DNA of 64,000 nt from Olivibacter jilunii (GTDB lineage: Bacteria > Bacteroidota > Bacteroidia > Sphingobacteriales > Sphingobacteriaceae): assembly GCF_900607235.1 (NCBI RefSeq), contig NZ_LR027849.1, positions 620,001 to 684,000 on the forward strand, in the 5' to 3' direction. Positions within the stretch are counted from its first letter, which is position 1; each line of letters starts with the position of its first letter. A program made the translations under genes and the position numbers. The notes under the pieces were generated by a model. The model saw only the letters and a list, made by a program, of their open reading frames with translations, had not been told where the DNA came from and ran no database searches. Below are positions 50,407-58,399 of the stretch, piece by piece.

Positions 50407-50889
50407 ATGTTTAAGGATAAGGCAGACAGGAAAAGCAGCCAAGGGAAAAGCGATTTAGCTTCGGAATTGATCGCTGTAAAAATATTACGCTTTCAAAGGC
50501 GCTGGGCAAATTGGATGAACGGCAAAACAATGAAGATGAGCAGGCGCGGGCAAATAGGTGCATTAGCAGGGCTCTCGGTTGTTTGTTTGTCTTTCTGTTT
50601 CTATATGGTTGCAGGGAACAATGGGAACGCGAAAGCTTTATTACTGAACCCGGATTACGCTATCACGGTTAGGTCCCCATACCTTCTGGGGACTAGCGGT
50701 GAATTGATGATGGATAGTTTGCGCTTACGTGAAGCCTACGGGAGGATCATATCCTTTAGGGCCTATATGGACAGCTTGGGAAAAACACCTGAGGGGCGGA
50801 AAACCTTGGAGCATATGCTGTCGTCCCGCCCGGGTATGGTAGATAGTCTGTTGGAAGCGGAGAAACTATTGAAACAATGGTTCAAATAA
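50407..50889 (+). CDS. TraL-like conjugation protein
   Basis: 160 aa. A charged N terminus, one membrane helix at residues ~56-73 (GALAGLSVVCLSFCFYMVAG), and a periplasmic part (ELMMDSLRLREAYGRIISFRAYMDSLGKTPEGRKTLEH). Position between traK and traM and the single-pass layout fit TraL (DUF3989-type). Sequence similarity is not strong enough to be sure. 10 bp after traK. A 100-bp gap then leads to the cytosine methyltransferase. Confidence 0.6.
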   Translation: MFKDKADRKSSQGKSDLASELIAVKILRFQRRWANWMNGKTMKMSRRGQIGALAGLSVVCLSFCFYMVAGNNGNAKALLLNPDYAITVRSPYLLGTSGELMMDSLRLREAYGRIISFRAYMDSLGKTPEGRKTLEHMLSSRPGMVDSLLEAEKLLKQWFK

Positions 50890-50989
50890 GTATGAAGAAG
50901 GGATATAGGCATGAATTTTATGATGATGGATAGCAATTGACTGTTTGCAATTGATGTGGTACTCTATTTTTCAGCGAAAATTGTGAAGA

Positions 50990-51964
50990 GTGGTTATAAG
51001 GCATGCAAGCCTGTTCAGTGGAATCGGGGGATTTGAACTTGCAGCAGAATGGATGGGATGGAAGAATGTATTTCACTGCGAAATAAATCCATTTGCAAGA
51101 AGGGTGTTAAGATATTATTGGCCCAATTCATTTAGTTATGGCGATATCAGGGAAACGGAATTTAGCGAGTGGAAAGGAGAAATTGACATACTATCGGGAA
51201 GCCTACCTTGCCAACCGTTCAGTGTTGCCGGACGAAGGGCAGGCAAGAAGGATGACCGCTACCTCTGGCCGGTTATGCTGCGGGCAGTTGAGGAGATCAG
51301 ACCTCGTTGGTTGTGTAGCGAGAACGTTACTGGAATCCTTTCAATGGTACAATCCACGGTTACTGCAACTAAAGTGGGAAAGCAAGCCACTTTTCTCGGT
51401 AAGGCGTGTGATGAAATCATTGAAGAAAAGCAGGAATACATCACGGAAACGATCGGAAAAGATCTTGAATGCATCGGATATTCAGTCCAGGTTATGGTTA
51501 TTCCGGCTTGTGCCGTCGGGGCGCCGCACCGCCGGGATCGTGTCTGGTTCATCGGCAGGCAAAATAAAGAGGACTTCCTTAGCAGGAAAGACCGTAGGAA
51601 GGCAAAAGAAGGGAAATGCGCGGGTCGGTATGGAATCGGTAAACAAACTTTTGAGGGACCGGATGCTGCCGACTCCCCGGGCGAGAGCCGCCGGAGGGAA
51701 CTGTTCGAAAGACCGGGGCAGGGGCAATCTGGAGGATGTCATAGCCAGTTTGGAATTGACAGAGCCTGGAGGGAGTTCCCGACTCAACACCCGATTTGTA
51801 GCGGAATTGATGGGCTTCCCTTTGAATTGGCTGGAATTACCTTTTCAAGATGGAGAAGTGAAACCATTGCAGCCTACGGAAATACGATAGTACCACAGGT
51901 GGCAAGGGAAATTTTCAGGAGCATTCAGCTTGTTGAAAACGAAAAACCGGCCTGTAAAATTTGA
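50990..51964 (+). CDS. DNA (cytosine-5) methyltransferase
   Basis: 324 aa from a GTG start (MVIRHASLFSGIGG). AdoMet motif I 'LFSGIGGFELAAEWMG'; catalytic motif IV GSLPCQPFS with the Cys at residue 74; motif VI ENV at 111-113; motif VIII 'GAPHRRDRVWFIG'; motif X 'ETIAAYGNTIVPQVAREIF'. All catalytic parts are present. The insert between motifs VI and VIII is short. It modifies cytosine C5 in DNA, probably protecting the transferred strand. It sits between traL-like and traM, and a second frame within it also looks coding (51138-51890). Confidence 0.9.
   Translation: MVIRHASLFSGIGGFELAAEWMGWKNVFHCEINPFARRVLRYYWPNSFSYGDIRETEFSEWKGEIDILSGSLPCQPFSVAGRRAGKKDDRYLWPVMLRAVEEIRPRWLCSENVTGILSMVQSTVTATKVGKQATFLGKACDEIIEEKQEYITETIGKDLECIGYSVQVMVIPACAVGAPHRRDRVWFIGRQNKEDFLSRKDRRKAKEGKCAGRYGIGKQTFEGPDAADSPGESRRRELFERPGQGQSGGCHSQFGIDRAWREFPTQHPICSGIDGLPFELAGITFSRWRSETIAAYGNTIVPQVAREIFRSIQLVENEKPACKI
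51138..51890 (+). CDS. Overlapping-frame ORF within the cytosine methyltransferase gene
   Basis: 250 aa in the +1 frame relative to the methyltransferase. Its text matches a pattern I remember from phage and Bacteroidetes 'DNA methylase' C-terminal proteins: 'CVARTLLESFQW', 'RLWLFRLVPSGRRTAGI', 'MLPTPRARAAGGN', and the ending 'SRLNTRFVAELMGFPLNWLELPF'. The two frames therefore both resemble known families. Whether this frame is translated as a separate protein is unknown; an internal start would be needed. Listed as a probable dual-coding gene. Confidence 0.45.
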   Translation: MAISGKRNLASGKEKLTYYREAYLANRSVLPDEGQARRMTATSGRLCCGQLRRSDLVGCVARTLLESFQWYNPRLLQLKWESKPLFSVRRVMKSLKKSRNTSRKRSEKILNASDIQSRLWLFRLVPSGRRTAGIVSGSSAGKIKRTSLAGKTVGRQKKGNARVGMESVNKLLRDRMLPTPRARAAGGNCSKDRGRGNLEDVIASLELTEPGGSSRLNTRFVAELMGFPLNWLELPFQDGEVKPLQPTEIR

Positions 51965-52013
51965 GTGACGGGTGATAGTAGAATTGTGTTTTTACAGGAA
52001 AATTTAGGTGAAG

Positions 52014-53282
52014 ATGGAAAATGTGGGGTATAGTGAAAAATTTTTAAGGGAACGGAAATTTATGATGGTAGTTCCGTTTTTGGTGTTGCCATTTATTACC
52101 ATGTTGTTTTGGGTGTTCGGAGGAGGTAAAGGAGATGTTGAACAAACGGCGGAAGTTACACAAACCGGTTTAAATATGCAGTTACCCTCTGCTGCAAACC
52201 CGGAGGATTCCACTTTGGATAAAATGGCTTTTTACTCCAAGGCAGATAAAGACTCCCTGGAGCACCTTCGTCAGGTTGCCAGCGATCCTTATTATAAAAA
52301 CATGGCATTAGGTGATTCAGGTCTTTCGACAGCGGATGCAAATTCAGCACCCGGTCCGGAAGAGAAATTATATGGAGCGTCACGTCCGGATGCCAACGAA
52401 GCGAAAATATATGAAAGGTTAAACCTGCTCAACAAGGCATTGAATGAACCGGAAGCAGGAAGTAATGAGGTTCCCGCGAAGCGGACCAATAGGCCTGATC
52501 CGGCTGTTGAAGCTAAAGATATCGATCGTTTGGAAAACATGATGAATGCCATGCAGGAAAGTGGCGGAGAGGACCCGGAAATGAAGCAGCTCAGTGGCAT
52601 GTTGGAACGTATCCTTGATATTCAGCATCCGGATAGGGTTCGTGATAAATTACGTAAAAATTCCGCAGCGATGAGGGGACAGGTGTTTGCGGTTTCTGCC
52701 AATCCTCCGGAAGAAGCGGTGAGCGTGCTTGACAGCGCAGGTGCGGTATCATTCCCGCATGGCAATAATGGTTTTTACTCGCTCGAAGCCCCCTTGGCTG
52801 ATTCAGTTGAAAGCAATGCCATTCGGGCAGTTATACATGAAACACAGACCCTAGTGACCGGGGCGACCGTTAAGCTGCGATTATTGAATGATATCTATAT
52901 TAATGGTCAATTGATACCAAAAGATCATTTCGTTTATGGAATTGCCGGTGTCAGTGGCGAACGCTTAACTATTTCCATTCAAAGTATACTCTATGGAAAT
53001 TCCATATATCCGGTTAACCTGATCGTGTATGACCTGGATGGGGTGGGCGGTCTTTATATCCCCGGCGCCATTACACGGGATGTTGCCAAGGAATCAGCAG
53101 AGCGATCGATGCAAAGTCTTGGGCTTTCCGCGCTAGATCCTTCCCTCGGAGCGCAGGCGATGACTGCCGGTATCGAAGCTACCAAAAGTTTGCTGAGCAA
53201 AAAAGTCAAACTGATCAAAGTAACCGTAAAGGCAGGATACGCCGTTGTTCTCAAAGATGAGAACCGGAAAGGTGAAGGCTAA
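52014..53282 (+). CDS. traM: Conjugative transposon protein TraM (VirB10-like)
   Basis: 422 aa from the ATG at 52014; an in-frame GTG lies two codons upstream. One transmembrane helix at residues ~17-36 (MMVVPFLVLPFITMLFWVFGG), then a long Asp/Pro/Asn-rich periplasmic linker ending in a structured domain: 'IRAVIHETQTLVTGATVKLRLLNDIYINGQLIPKDHFVYG' and 'GGLYIPGAITRDVAKESAERS'. That is the TraM/VirB10 C-terminal fold. It spans the periplasm and connects to the outer-membrane complex. Paired with traN 22 bp downstream. Confidence 0.92.
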   Translation: MENVGYSEKFLRERKFMMVVPFLVLPFITMLFWVFGGGKGDVEQTAEVTQTGLNMQLPSAANPEDSTLDKMAFYSKADKDSLEHLRQVASDPYYKNMALGDSGLSTADANSAPGPEEKLYGASRPDANEAKIYERLNLLNKALNEPEAGSNEVPAKRTNRPDPAVEAKDIDRLENMMNAMQESGGEDPEMKQLSGMLERILDIQHPDRVRDKLRKNSAAMRGQVFAVSANPPEEAVSVLDSAGAVSFPHGNNGFYSLEAPLADSVESNAIRAVIHETQTLVTGATVKLRLLNDIYINGQLIPKDHFVYGIAGVSGERLTISIQSILYGNSIYPVNLIVYDLDGVGGLYIPGAITRDVAKESAERSMQSLGLSALDPSLGAQAMTAGIEATKSLLSKKVKLIKVTVKAGYAVVLKDENRKGEG

Positions 53283-53304
53283 TATCGTATAAATAAATTA
53301 AGAG

Positions 53305-54135
53305 ATGATGAGAACAGGATTGTGGGTTTGGATCAGTTTAGTGATCATTTTGGTAAGTTGGGTTCCGTGCGTGGCTCAAAATTCGCTTACACCGATCGGG
53401 TTAAGTATTTCGAGTGAAAAGACGACCAATCTAATTTTTCCCTTTTCGATAAAAAGTGTCGATAGGGGCAGTAAGGACCTATTGGTCCAGAAGGCAAAAA
53501 ACGTCGAGAATGTCCTGCAGGTAAAAGCAGCCAGCTGCGATTTTGGTGAAAGTAATCTTACGGTTATTACCGCTGACGGAAACTTATTTTCCTTTTTGTT
53601 GGTTTATGATGAACGGCCGTCGATCCTCAATTTACGGCTGACATCGGATGATGGCAGCGCTCCGCTTGTACAATTTTCGGATTTTGGTGATAACGAAAGC
53701 AAAATTGCCAAAGTTTCCGAATGGATTGCGGCGAGGAAACCATCCATCAGAGGGAAGAAAGAAAGGAAATTCGATATCCTCATGGCGCTGGAGGGCGTAT
53801 ATATTGATAACGACCTCCTGTTCTTTAAAATTCGATTGGAGAACAATTCACAGTTGAATTATGATGTTGATCAATTGCGCTTTTATATCCGCGATAAGAA
53901 GCAGTCAAAACGAACGGCATTTCAGGAAGTAGAGCTTAAGCCGGTAAAGATTCATGGTGATGCCCAACGGATTCGTGGGGAGTCTTCCCACTCAGTTGTA
54001 TTGTCCTTTCCAAAATTTACAATTCCGGATAAGAAAATCATGGTAGTGCAGCTATTGGAAAAGAACGGCGGACGCAACCTGGAAATTCAGGTAAAATATA
54101 AAACGATTGCTGAAGCAAGATCGGTTAAATATTAA
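53305..54135 (+). CDS. traN: Conjugative transposon protein TraN (VirB9-like)
   Basis: 276 aa. Signal peptide MMRTGLWVWISLVIILVSWVPCVAQ, then 'LSISSEKTTNLIFPFSIKSVDRGSKDLL', a hallmark of TraN. 'YIDNDLLFFKIRLENNSQLNYDVDQLRFYIRDKKQSKRTAFQEVELKPV' also fits. Beta-rich outer-membrane-complex protein, VirB9-like partner of TraM. The gene ends 3 bp before the next start. Confidence 0.92.
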   Translation: MMRTGLWVWISLVIILVSWVPCVAQNSLTPIGLSISSEKTTNLIFPFSIKSVDRGSKDLLVQKAKNVENVLQVKAASCDFGESNLTVITADGNLFSFLLVYDERPSILNLRLTSDDGSAPLVQFSDFGDNESKIAKVSEWIAARKPSIRGKKERKFDILMALEGVYIDNDLLFFKIRLENNSQLNYDVDQLRFYIRDKKQSKRTAFQEVELKPVKIHGDAQRIRGESSHSVVLSFPKFTIPDKKIMVVQLLEKNGGRNLEIQVKYKTIAEARSVKY

Positions 54136-54138
54136 GTA

Positions 54139-54480
54139 ATGCGAATATATCATAGCTTACTCAAGGATTTAATAGTGTATCTGGACTTGTGGGCGAAGGA
54201 TAATGGGGACAATTATTTTGGGTATGAGAAAGGCGGAGACTACAGAGGGGACAGGATAATAGATTCCTTCCCTACCAAAAAAGAGGCGGAAAAGTATTGT
54301 GTCGGCAGGGAACAGTTTTATGCGTATGAATCAATCGATCTCGCGCTTAAAGCGCTTCGGGCAGCAGCGCAAAATACCGGACTGAAAAGCCTGCAGGGAT
54401 TGGAGCTGGATGTAGAAAAGACCATTGAGAATTATAAGAATGGGTTAAAATTTAAGAATAGAAAAACCAAATTGAGATGA
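54139..54480 (+). CDS. Hypothetical protein after traN
   Basis: 113 aa. Opens MRIYHSLLKDLIVYLDLWAK and ends in a Lys-rich helix. No signal peptide. A 'YFGYEKGGDYRGDRIIDSFPTKKEAEKYCVGREQFY' segment suggests a compact soluble fold. It begins 3 bp after traN and shares ATGA (54477-54480) with the next gene, so it is translationally linked. Not recognised. Confidence 0.65.
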   Translation: MRIYHSLLKDLIVYLDLWAKDNGDNYFGYEKGGDYRGDRIIDSFPTKKEAEKYCVGREQFYAYESIDLALKALRAAAQNTGLKSLQGLELDVEKTIENYKNGLKFKNRKTKLR

Positions 54481-55214
54481 ACATGAAAAATTGGAATTTT
54501 CTGGAGCGCCAGATGAAGGACATTGGGTTTCAGCCGGAAACAATTGCGCAGGTAAAAATTAACATCAGTGAAGGTATTCCCAATTTTACGGCGAGGGAAC
54601 AGGTCGAGCTGAAGGATGGTGATGTGCGGGTTACCAAACCGAACCTTACGAAAGCTAAGGAGGGAGATATGTACTGGCTGAACAACTATTCGCAGACCTT
54701 GATTTCCGAACAGGGCAGAAAAGTGAATGAAACGCTGGTGTATGTTGATAAATCCCACAACCTAACGTTGGATGAGGTGACCAAAATTCAACGCGGGGCG
54801 GGCATTGAAAGGGAAATGTTGGACAAGCAACAGAATCCTTATATAGGCTGGTCAGCCATTGATGAAAGGAAGATTAATCCCAAGCATGGAATTGCGGAAG
54901 TGAAACCATTCCACCCGAATTTTGGATTTTCGGCAGAGGCGGCCGTAAAGCAATATGCCATCGCGCTGCCTGAAGATGGCCTGGAAAGGTTGCGTCAAGG
55001 CGAGCGGGTGAAGGGCATAGGAGAGCATGATGGGAAGGAGTATCTCGTTGCTGTCAATCCGCCTGTTAAGTCCTTATTCATCTGGCATGCTGACTCCAAT
55101 GTAGCATTGACCAAGAACGAACGTCAGGAACTGCGGGCGGATGGCATGACTGAAGGTGAAAAGGCTTCCAATGCGCAAAGCCAGCGATCAAGGCAAAGTG
55201 TAGGTATGCCCTGA
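54477..55214 (+). CDS. DUF3945-like protein
   Basis: 245 aa, starting at the ATGA overlap with the previous gene. The C-terminal segment 'IALPEDGLERLRQGERVKGIGEHDGKEYLVAVNPPVKSLFIWHAD' has the pattern of DUF3945 ('..eq...L..Ge.V...g...k.Gk...a.v..n.....i.F') found in Bacteroidetes conjugative elements. The N-terminal 'NWNFLERQMKDIGFQ' and 'YWLNNYSQTLISEQGRKVNETLVYVDKSHNLTLDEV' are also of the DUF3945/DUF4099 type. Cytoplasmic. Function unknown. Confidence 0.65.
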   Translation: MNMKNWNFLERQMKDIGFQPETIAQVKINISEGIPNFTAREQVELKDGDVRVTKPNLTKAKEGDMYWLNNYSQTLISEQGRKVNETLVYVDKSHNLTLDEVTKIQRGAGIEREMLDKQQNPYIGWSAIDERKINPKHGIAEVKPFHPNFGFSAEAAVKQYAIALPEDGLERLRQGERVKGIGEHDGKEYLVAVNPPVKSLFIWHADSNVALTKNERQELRADGMTEGEKASNAQSQRSRQSVGMP

Positions 55215-55237
55215 TCAGGCATCGGCGTATGGATAAA

Positions 55238-55272
55238 GAATCGCCGCTACTTTATGCGGCGATTCCATTTTT
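55238..55272 (+). terminator. Terminator-like hairpin between 55214 and 55294
   Basis: A 10-bp perfect stem, GAATCGCCGC (55238-55247) with GCGGCGATTC (55256-55265), has an 8-nt loop and is followed by CATTTTTAC. It could end or attenuate the transfer operon here. Confidence 0.65.
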
Positions 55273-55293
55273 ACTAAACAGAAAGGAGTATGT

Positions 55294-56304
55294 ATGAATA
55301 CCAATAGGATTTTGGATGAAGTCAACCGTTGGGAGACCAATGAGGAAAAACTTAGTAAAATCCTGCCCAATTCGGTTTCCAACGGAAAGTTTCTCAAACT
55401 GAAATTGAATTTCTTTGAGAAAATCGAAGCCAAATATGGCGGTACGAAAGACCTTGGCGAGCAGATGCTGTTGGCGAAGGTCCGGGACCGGGCTAAGGAA
55501 ATAGAAAGGTTGATTTATCCCAAGAAGGCTAATAGATGGTGGCAGCGCTTGTTCAGGCCAATATTCCGGCAATTTGATCTTCGTAAGGAAAGGGTTGCGA
55601 TTGGAAAGCACAATGAAGGTCTAAAGCAGGATTTAGTTGATCAGGGATTCAAAGGGGCGATCCCTGAACTGGAGCGGAAGATAAGCGAAGGAGCCAAATC
55701 CATCATCGTGCAAATGTCCTACTTTACTACTTCCAGGGAAAAAGTGGATTTCCGCATTTCCTTCGAAAGAAATGACGAAGGGAAATATGAACGGAAGGGT
55801 GTAGAGGCGGCATTAACCCCGCAGGGGAGTGAAAAAACGGTCCGGCACAATTTCGTTGATGGTGAAAGTGTTATGCATGCATTGAAGATGCAGAGCCTGC
55901 TGGCCGGACGAGCCGTGAAAGAAGGGCCTGAATGGACGCAACTGGATTTTAATGACAGGGATGCTACAGGAAGCGCTAAAATGAGAAGTGTTCCGGTCTC
56001 GGATGGCTTCGATCTTTATGATCAGTTGGAAAGGGCGAAGCACCTGGTCAATCTTGTCGACGCCTACAGCGCCCTTGCGCGCGGTATTCCCTATAGATTT
56101 AAAGGAGATGTGGATGGTCAACAAAGAGATTTTACGTTGCATGCCGATCCTTTGAATGACCGTCTTTATGTGCTGGACCCGGAAGGCAAACCCGTTTCCT
56201 TAACCAATCTAAAGCGGGAAAATACATTCGAGGAATTTTCTTTATCCATGAAGGGTCAGGAGCATAAAAATGTGGTAAAGCATGGAATGTCTGTTGTTCG
56301 ATGA
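55294..56304 (+). CDS. Hypothetical protein, possibly DUF4099-related
   Basis: 336 aa. The N-terminal helical part (MNTNRILDEVNRWETNEEKLSKIL; ILPNSVSNGKFLKLKLNFFEKIEAKYGG) is followed by a beta-rich segment (VDFRISFERNDEGKYERKGVEAAL) and 'LYDQLERAKHLVNLVDAYSALARGIPYRFKGDVDGQQRDFTLHADPLNDRLYVLDPEG'. Soluble. It lies directly after a terminator-like hairpin and precedes the adenine-type methyltransferase by 20 bp. Family assignment is tentative; related large proteins accompany DUF3945 genes in such elements. Confidence 0.55.
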   Translation: MNTNRILDEVNRWETNEEKLSKILPNSVSNGKFLKLKLNFFEKIEAKYGGTKDLGEQMLLAKVRDRAKEIERLIYPKKANRWWQRLFRPIFRQFDLRKERVAIGKHNEGLKQDLVDQGFKGAIPELERKISEGAKSIIVQMSYFTTSREKVDFRISFERNDEGKYERKGVEAALTPQGSEKTVRHNFVDGESVMHALKMQSLLAGRAVKEGPEWTQLDFNDRDATGSAKMRSVPVSDGFDLYDQLERAKHLVNLVDAYSALARGIPYRFKGDVDGQQRDFTLHADPLNDRLYVLDPEGKPVSLTNLKRENTFEEFSLSMKGQEHKNVVKHGMSVVR

Positions 56305-56324
56305 TGGGCATAAAATAGGAAGTA

Positions 56325-57155
56325 ATGGAGTATTTGAATAAAGTCCTGCAAGGGGACTGCTTGAAAGTATTGGGTGATTTTCCGGATAACAGTATAGATA
56401 TGGTCCTGTGTGATTTACCTTACGGCATGACCAACAATCCATGGGATCAGGTTATCGAATTGAATCGTTTGTGGAACCATTACGAGCGGATTGTGAAAGA
56501 AAGGGGAGTAGTGGTTTTATTCGGTGCAGGAAGGTTTACCGGGCAACTCATAGAAAGTAATCCGCGGTGGTTTAAGTATAAAATTGTGTGGTTGAAATCC
56601 AAATCAACGAATTTTCTGAATGCAAACAGGCAACCGCTGCGTAAGCATGAGGACATTTGTGTCTTTTACCGAAAACAGCCCATTTATAATCCACAAAAAA
56701 AATTCGGTCTGCCCTATGATAAAGGGTATAGAAATGATAAGCAAACCGGGTCTTATGGAAAGTTCGGACGATACAGGAGTATCAGCGTTGATGGGCTCCG
56801 GTTTCCGAGTGACGTACTGTTTGTAGAACAGGATGAACCCGTAGACTGGGCATACTTTGCGACAGCAGAACGGGATGGTATTTACCATCCGACCCAAAAG
56901 CCTGTCGAGCTGGGAAGATGGCTGATACGCACCTACACGAATCCGGGATGTGTAGTGCTGGATAACGCATGTGGCGCGGGCAGCTTTTTGGTGGCGGCAG
57001 TAATGGAGAACCGGGACTTCATTGGCATAGAGCTGAATAGGGAAGCCTATCATTTTGGAACGCGCATGGATTTCATCACTATATGTAATGAGCGTATACG
57101 GAAAGCTAAGGAAAGCGGCGGAACGATGTCGCTTTTTGTGATGATTATTCATTAG
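56325..57155 (+). CDS. Site-specific DNA methyltransferase (N4/N6 class), copy 1
   Basis: 276 aa. The catalytic motif IV appears as DLPYGM at residues 30-35, near the N terminus. AdoMet motif I 'DNACGAGSFLVAAVMENRDFIGIELN' lies near the C terminus (about residue 210), an order of IV before I that is typical of beta-class DNA methyltransferases. 'FHPTQKPVELGRWLI' as 'YHPTQKPVELGRWLI' is the characteristic segment before motif I. It methylates adenine N6 or cytosine N4; specificity not predictable. No restriction endonuclease is adjacent, so it is probably a stand-alone protective enzyme. Confidence 0.88.
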   Translation: MEYLNKVLQGDCLKVLGDFPDNSIDMVLCDLPYGMTNNPWDQVIELNRLWNHYERIVKERGVVVLFGAGRFTGQLIESNPRWFKYKIVWLKSKSTNFLNANRQPLRKHEDICVFYRKQPIYNPQKKFGLPYDKGYRNDKQTGSYGKFGRYRSISVDGLRFPSDVLFVEQDEPVDWAYFATAERDGIYHPTQKPVELGRWLIRTYTNPGCVVLDNACGAGSFLVAAVMENRDFIGIELNREAYHFGTRMDFITICNERIRKAKESGGTMSLFVMIIH

Positions 57156-57202
57156 TACCCTGATGAAAAGAAGAAAATTTTGGACTCAGCAAATTTTTGA
57201 TC

Positions 57203-57526
57203 ATGAATACAGAGAAAGTTTTGAAGGATTTTTTTCAAAGTATTGAGAAAGATGGACGGATAGGCGTATCACATATCGGAATTTTTACGGCACTTGTCCA
57301 ATTTTGGCAAACCCATAATTACGATCTCCCCATTCAGGCCTTTAGCCACCAGATCATGCCGTTGGCGAAGATCGCTTCCACCAATACTTATCACCGTTGT
57401 ATACGGGACCTGAACGCCTACGGATATATACATTATGAGCCATCTTATAAGCGGAACCAGGGAAGCAAAGTGAATTGGATCGGAATGGAAAGCGTTAAAA
57501 AGGAAGTGGGGGAATATGTCGGGTAG
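57203..57526 (+). CDS. Winged-helix-like small protein
   Basis: 107 aa from the ATG at 57203. 'ALVQFWQTHNYDLPIQAFSHQIMPLAKIASTNTYHRCIRDLNAYGYIHYEPSYKRNQGSKVNWIG' has the helix-turn-helix plus wing layout of a family common in Bacteroidetes conjugative elements ('S..TYHKC...L...GYI.Y.PS....GS.V'). Probably DNA-binding, regulatory. It sits between two DNA methyltransferase genes, 14 bp before the second. Confidence 0.7.
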   Translation: MNTEKVLKDFFQSIEKDGRIGVSHIGIFTALVQFWQTHNYDLPIQAFSHQIMPLAKIASTNTYHRCIRDLNAYGYIHYEPSYKRNQGSKVNWIGMESVKKEVGEYVG

Positions 57527-57540
57527 CTTAGGGTTTAGTA

Positions 57541-58323
57541 ATGGCAATTATTGAAAATCGGAAAATCCAACTTTACCGGGACGACGCAATTTCATTCTTA
57601 AAAAAACTACCTGATGGAAGTATTGATATCATCATATCCGATCCGGCCTATTCCGGGATGAACCAACGATTGAAGATAGGTAGCGGCAAAATAGTCGGTA
57701 AATATACAAAGGGGGAAAATAATGGAAGATGGTTTATGGAATTCGGAGATAGTGAAGAAAACTATGAACAATTCCTTGCTGAATGTTACAGGGTATTAAG
57801 AAGCAATAGACACATATATCTCATGTTCGATTCCTATTCCCTGATTACGTTAGCTCCTGTAGTTAGACGTGTTTTTGAAATAAAGAATCTGATCTGCTGG
57901 GATAAAGTTCGAATTGGTTTGGGTTATTATTTTAGGAGACGGCATGAGTTTGTCATAATGGCCAGTAAAGGGAAAAGAGCGATTAGTTTAAGGGGCATAC
58001 CGGATGTTTGGCGCATAAATCGGGTAAATTCATATCGATACCCCACGCAGAAGCCGACAGAGGTCTTCCAATTAATGTTAAAAGCAAGTGCTGAGCGTGG
58101 GTTTATGGTGTGTGATCCTTTTTTTGGAAGTGGTTCATCTGCAATTGCGGCAATAAAGGAAAATTGCAGGTTTGTCGGTAGTGATATTTCTGAAACCGCC
58201 ATAAAATTTGCAACTGAACGGGTGAACCAATTTTTAAAGTACGGAGTGGATGTATTTCAGAAAGATTCTCTTCTTGGGGATGATGAAATGCTGAGAAAGA
58301 TTTTTCGTGAAGGGTTGGTATAG
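57541..58323 (+). CDS. Site-specific DNA methyltransferase (N4/N6 class), copy 2
   Basis: 260 aa. Motif IV as SDPAYSG at residues 33-39 (DPAY), and motif I 'VCDPFFGSGSSAIAAIKENCRFVGSDIS' at about residues 197-224, again in beta-class order. 'YPTQKPTEVFQLML' precedes motif I. Different from the copy at 56325 by most residues, so not a recent duplicate. Lower GC than neighbours. No endonuclease partner. Probably modifies the element's DNA. Confidence 0.88.
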   Translation: MAIIENRKIQLYRDDAISFLKKLPDGSIDIIISDPAYSGMNQRLKIGSGKIVGKYTKGENNGRWFMEFGDSEENYEQFLAECYRVLRSNRHIYLMFDSYSLITLAPVVRRVFEIKNLICWDKVRIGLGYYFRRRHEFVIMASKGKRAISLRGIPDVWRINRVNSYRYPTQKPTEVFQLMLKASAERGFMVCDPFFGSGSSAIAAIKENCRFVGSDISETAIKFATERVNQFLKYGVDVFQKDSLLGDDEMLRKIFREGLV

Positions 58324-58399
58324 ATCAATAATACTTCCCCAATAGCATATTAGGCGCAGTTGTGAACAATTATACTCTTAAAGAAGGAGGAATCAGAAA

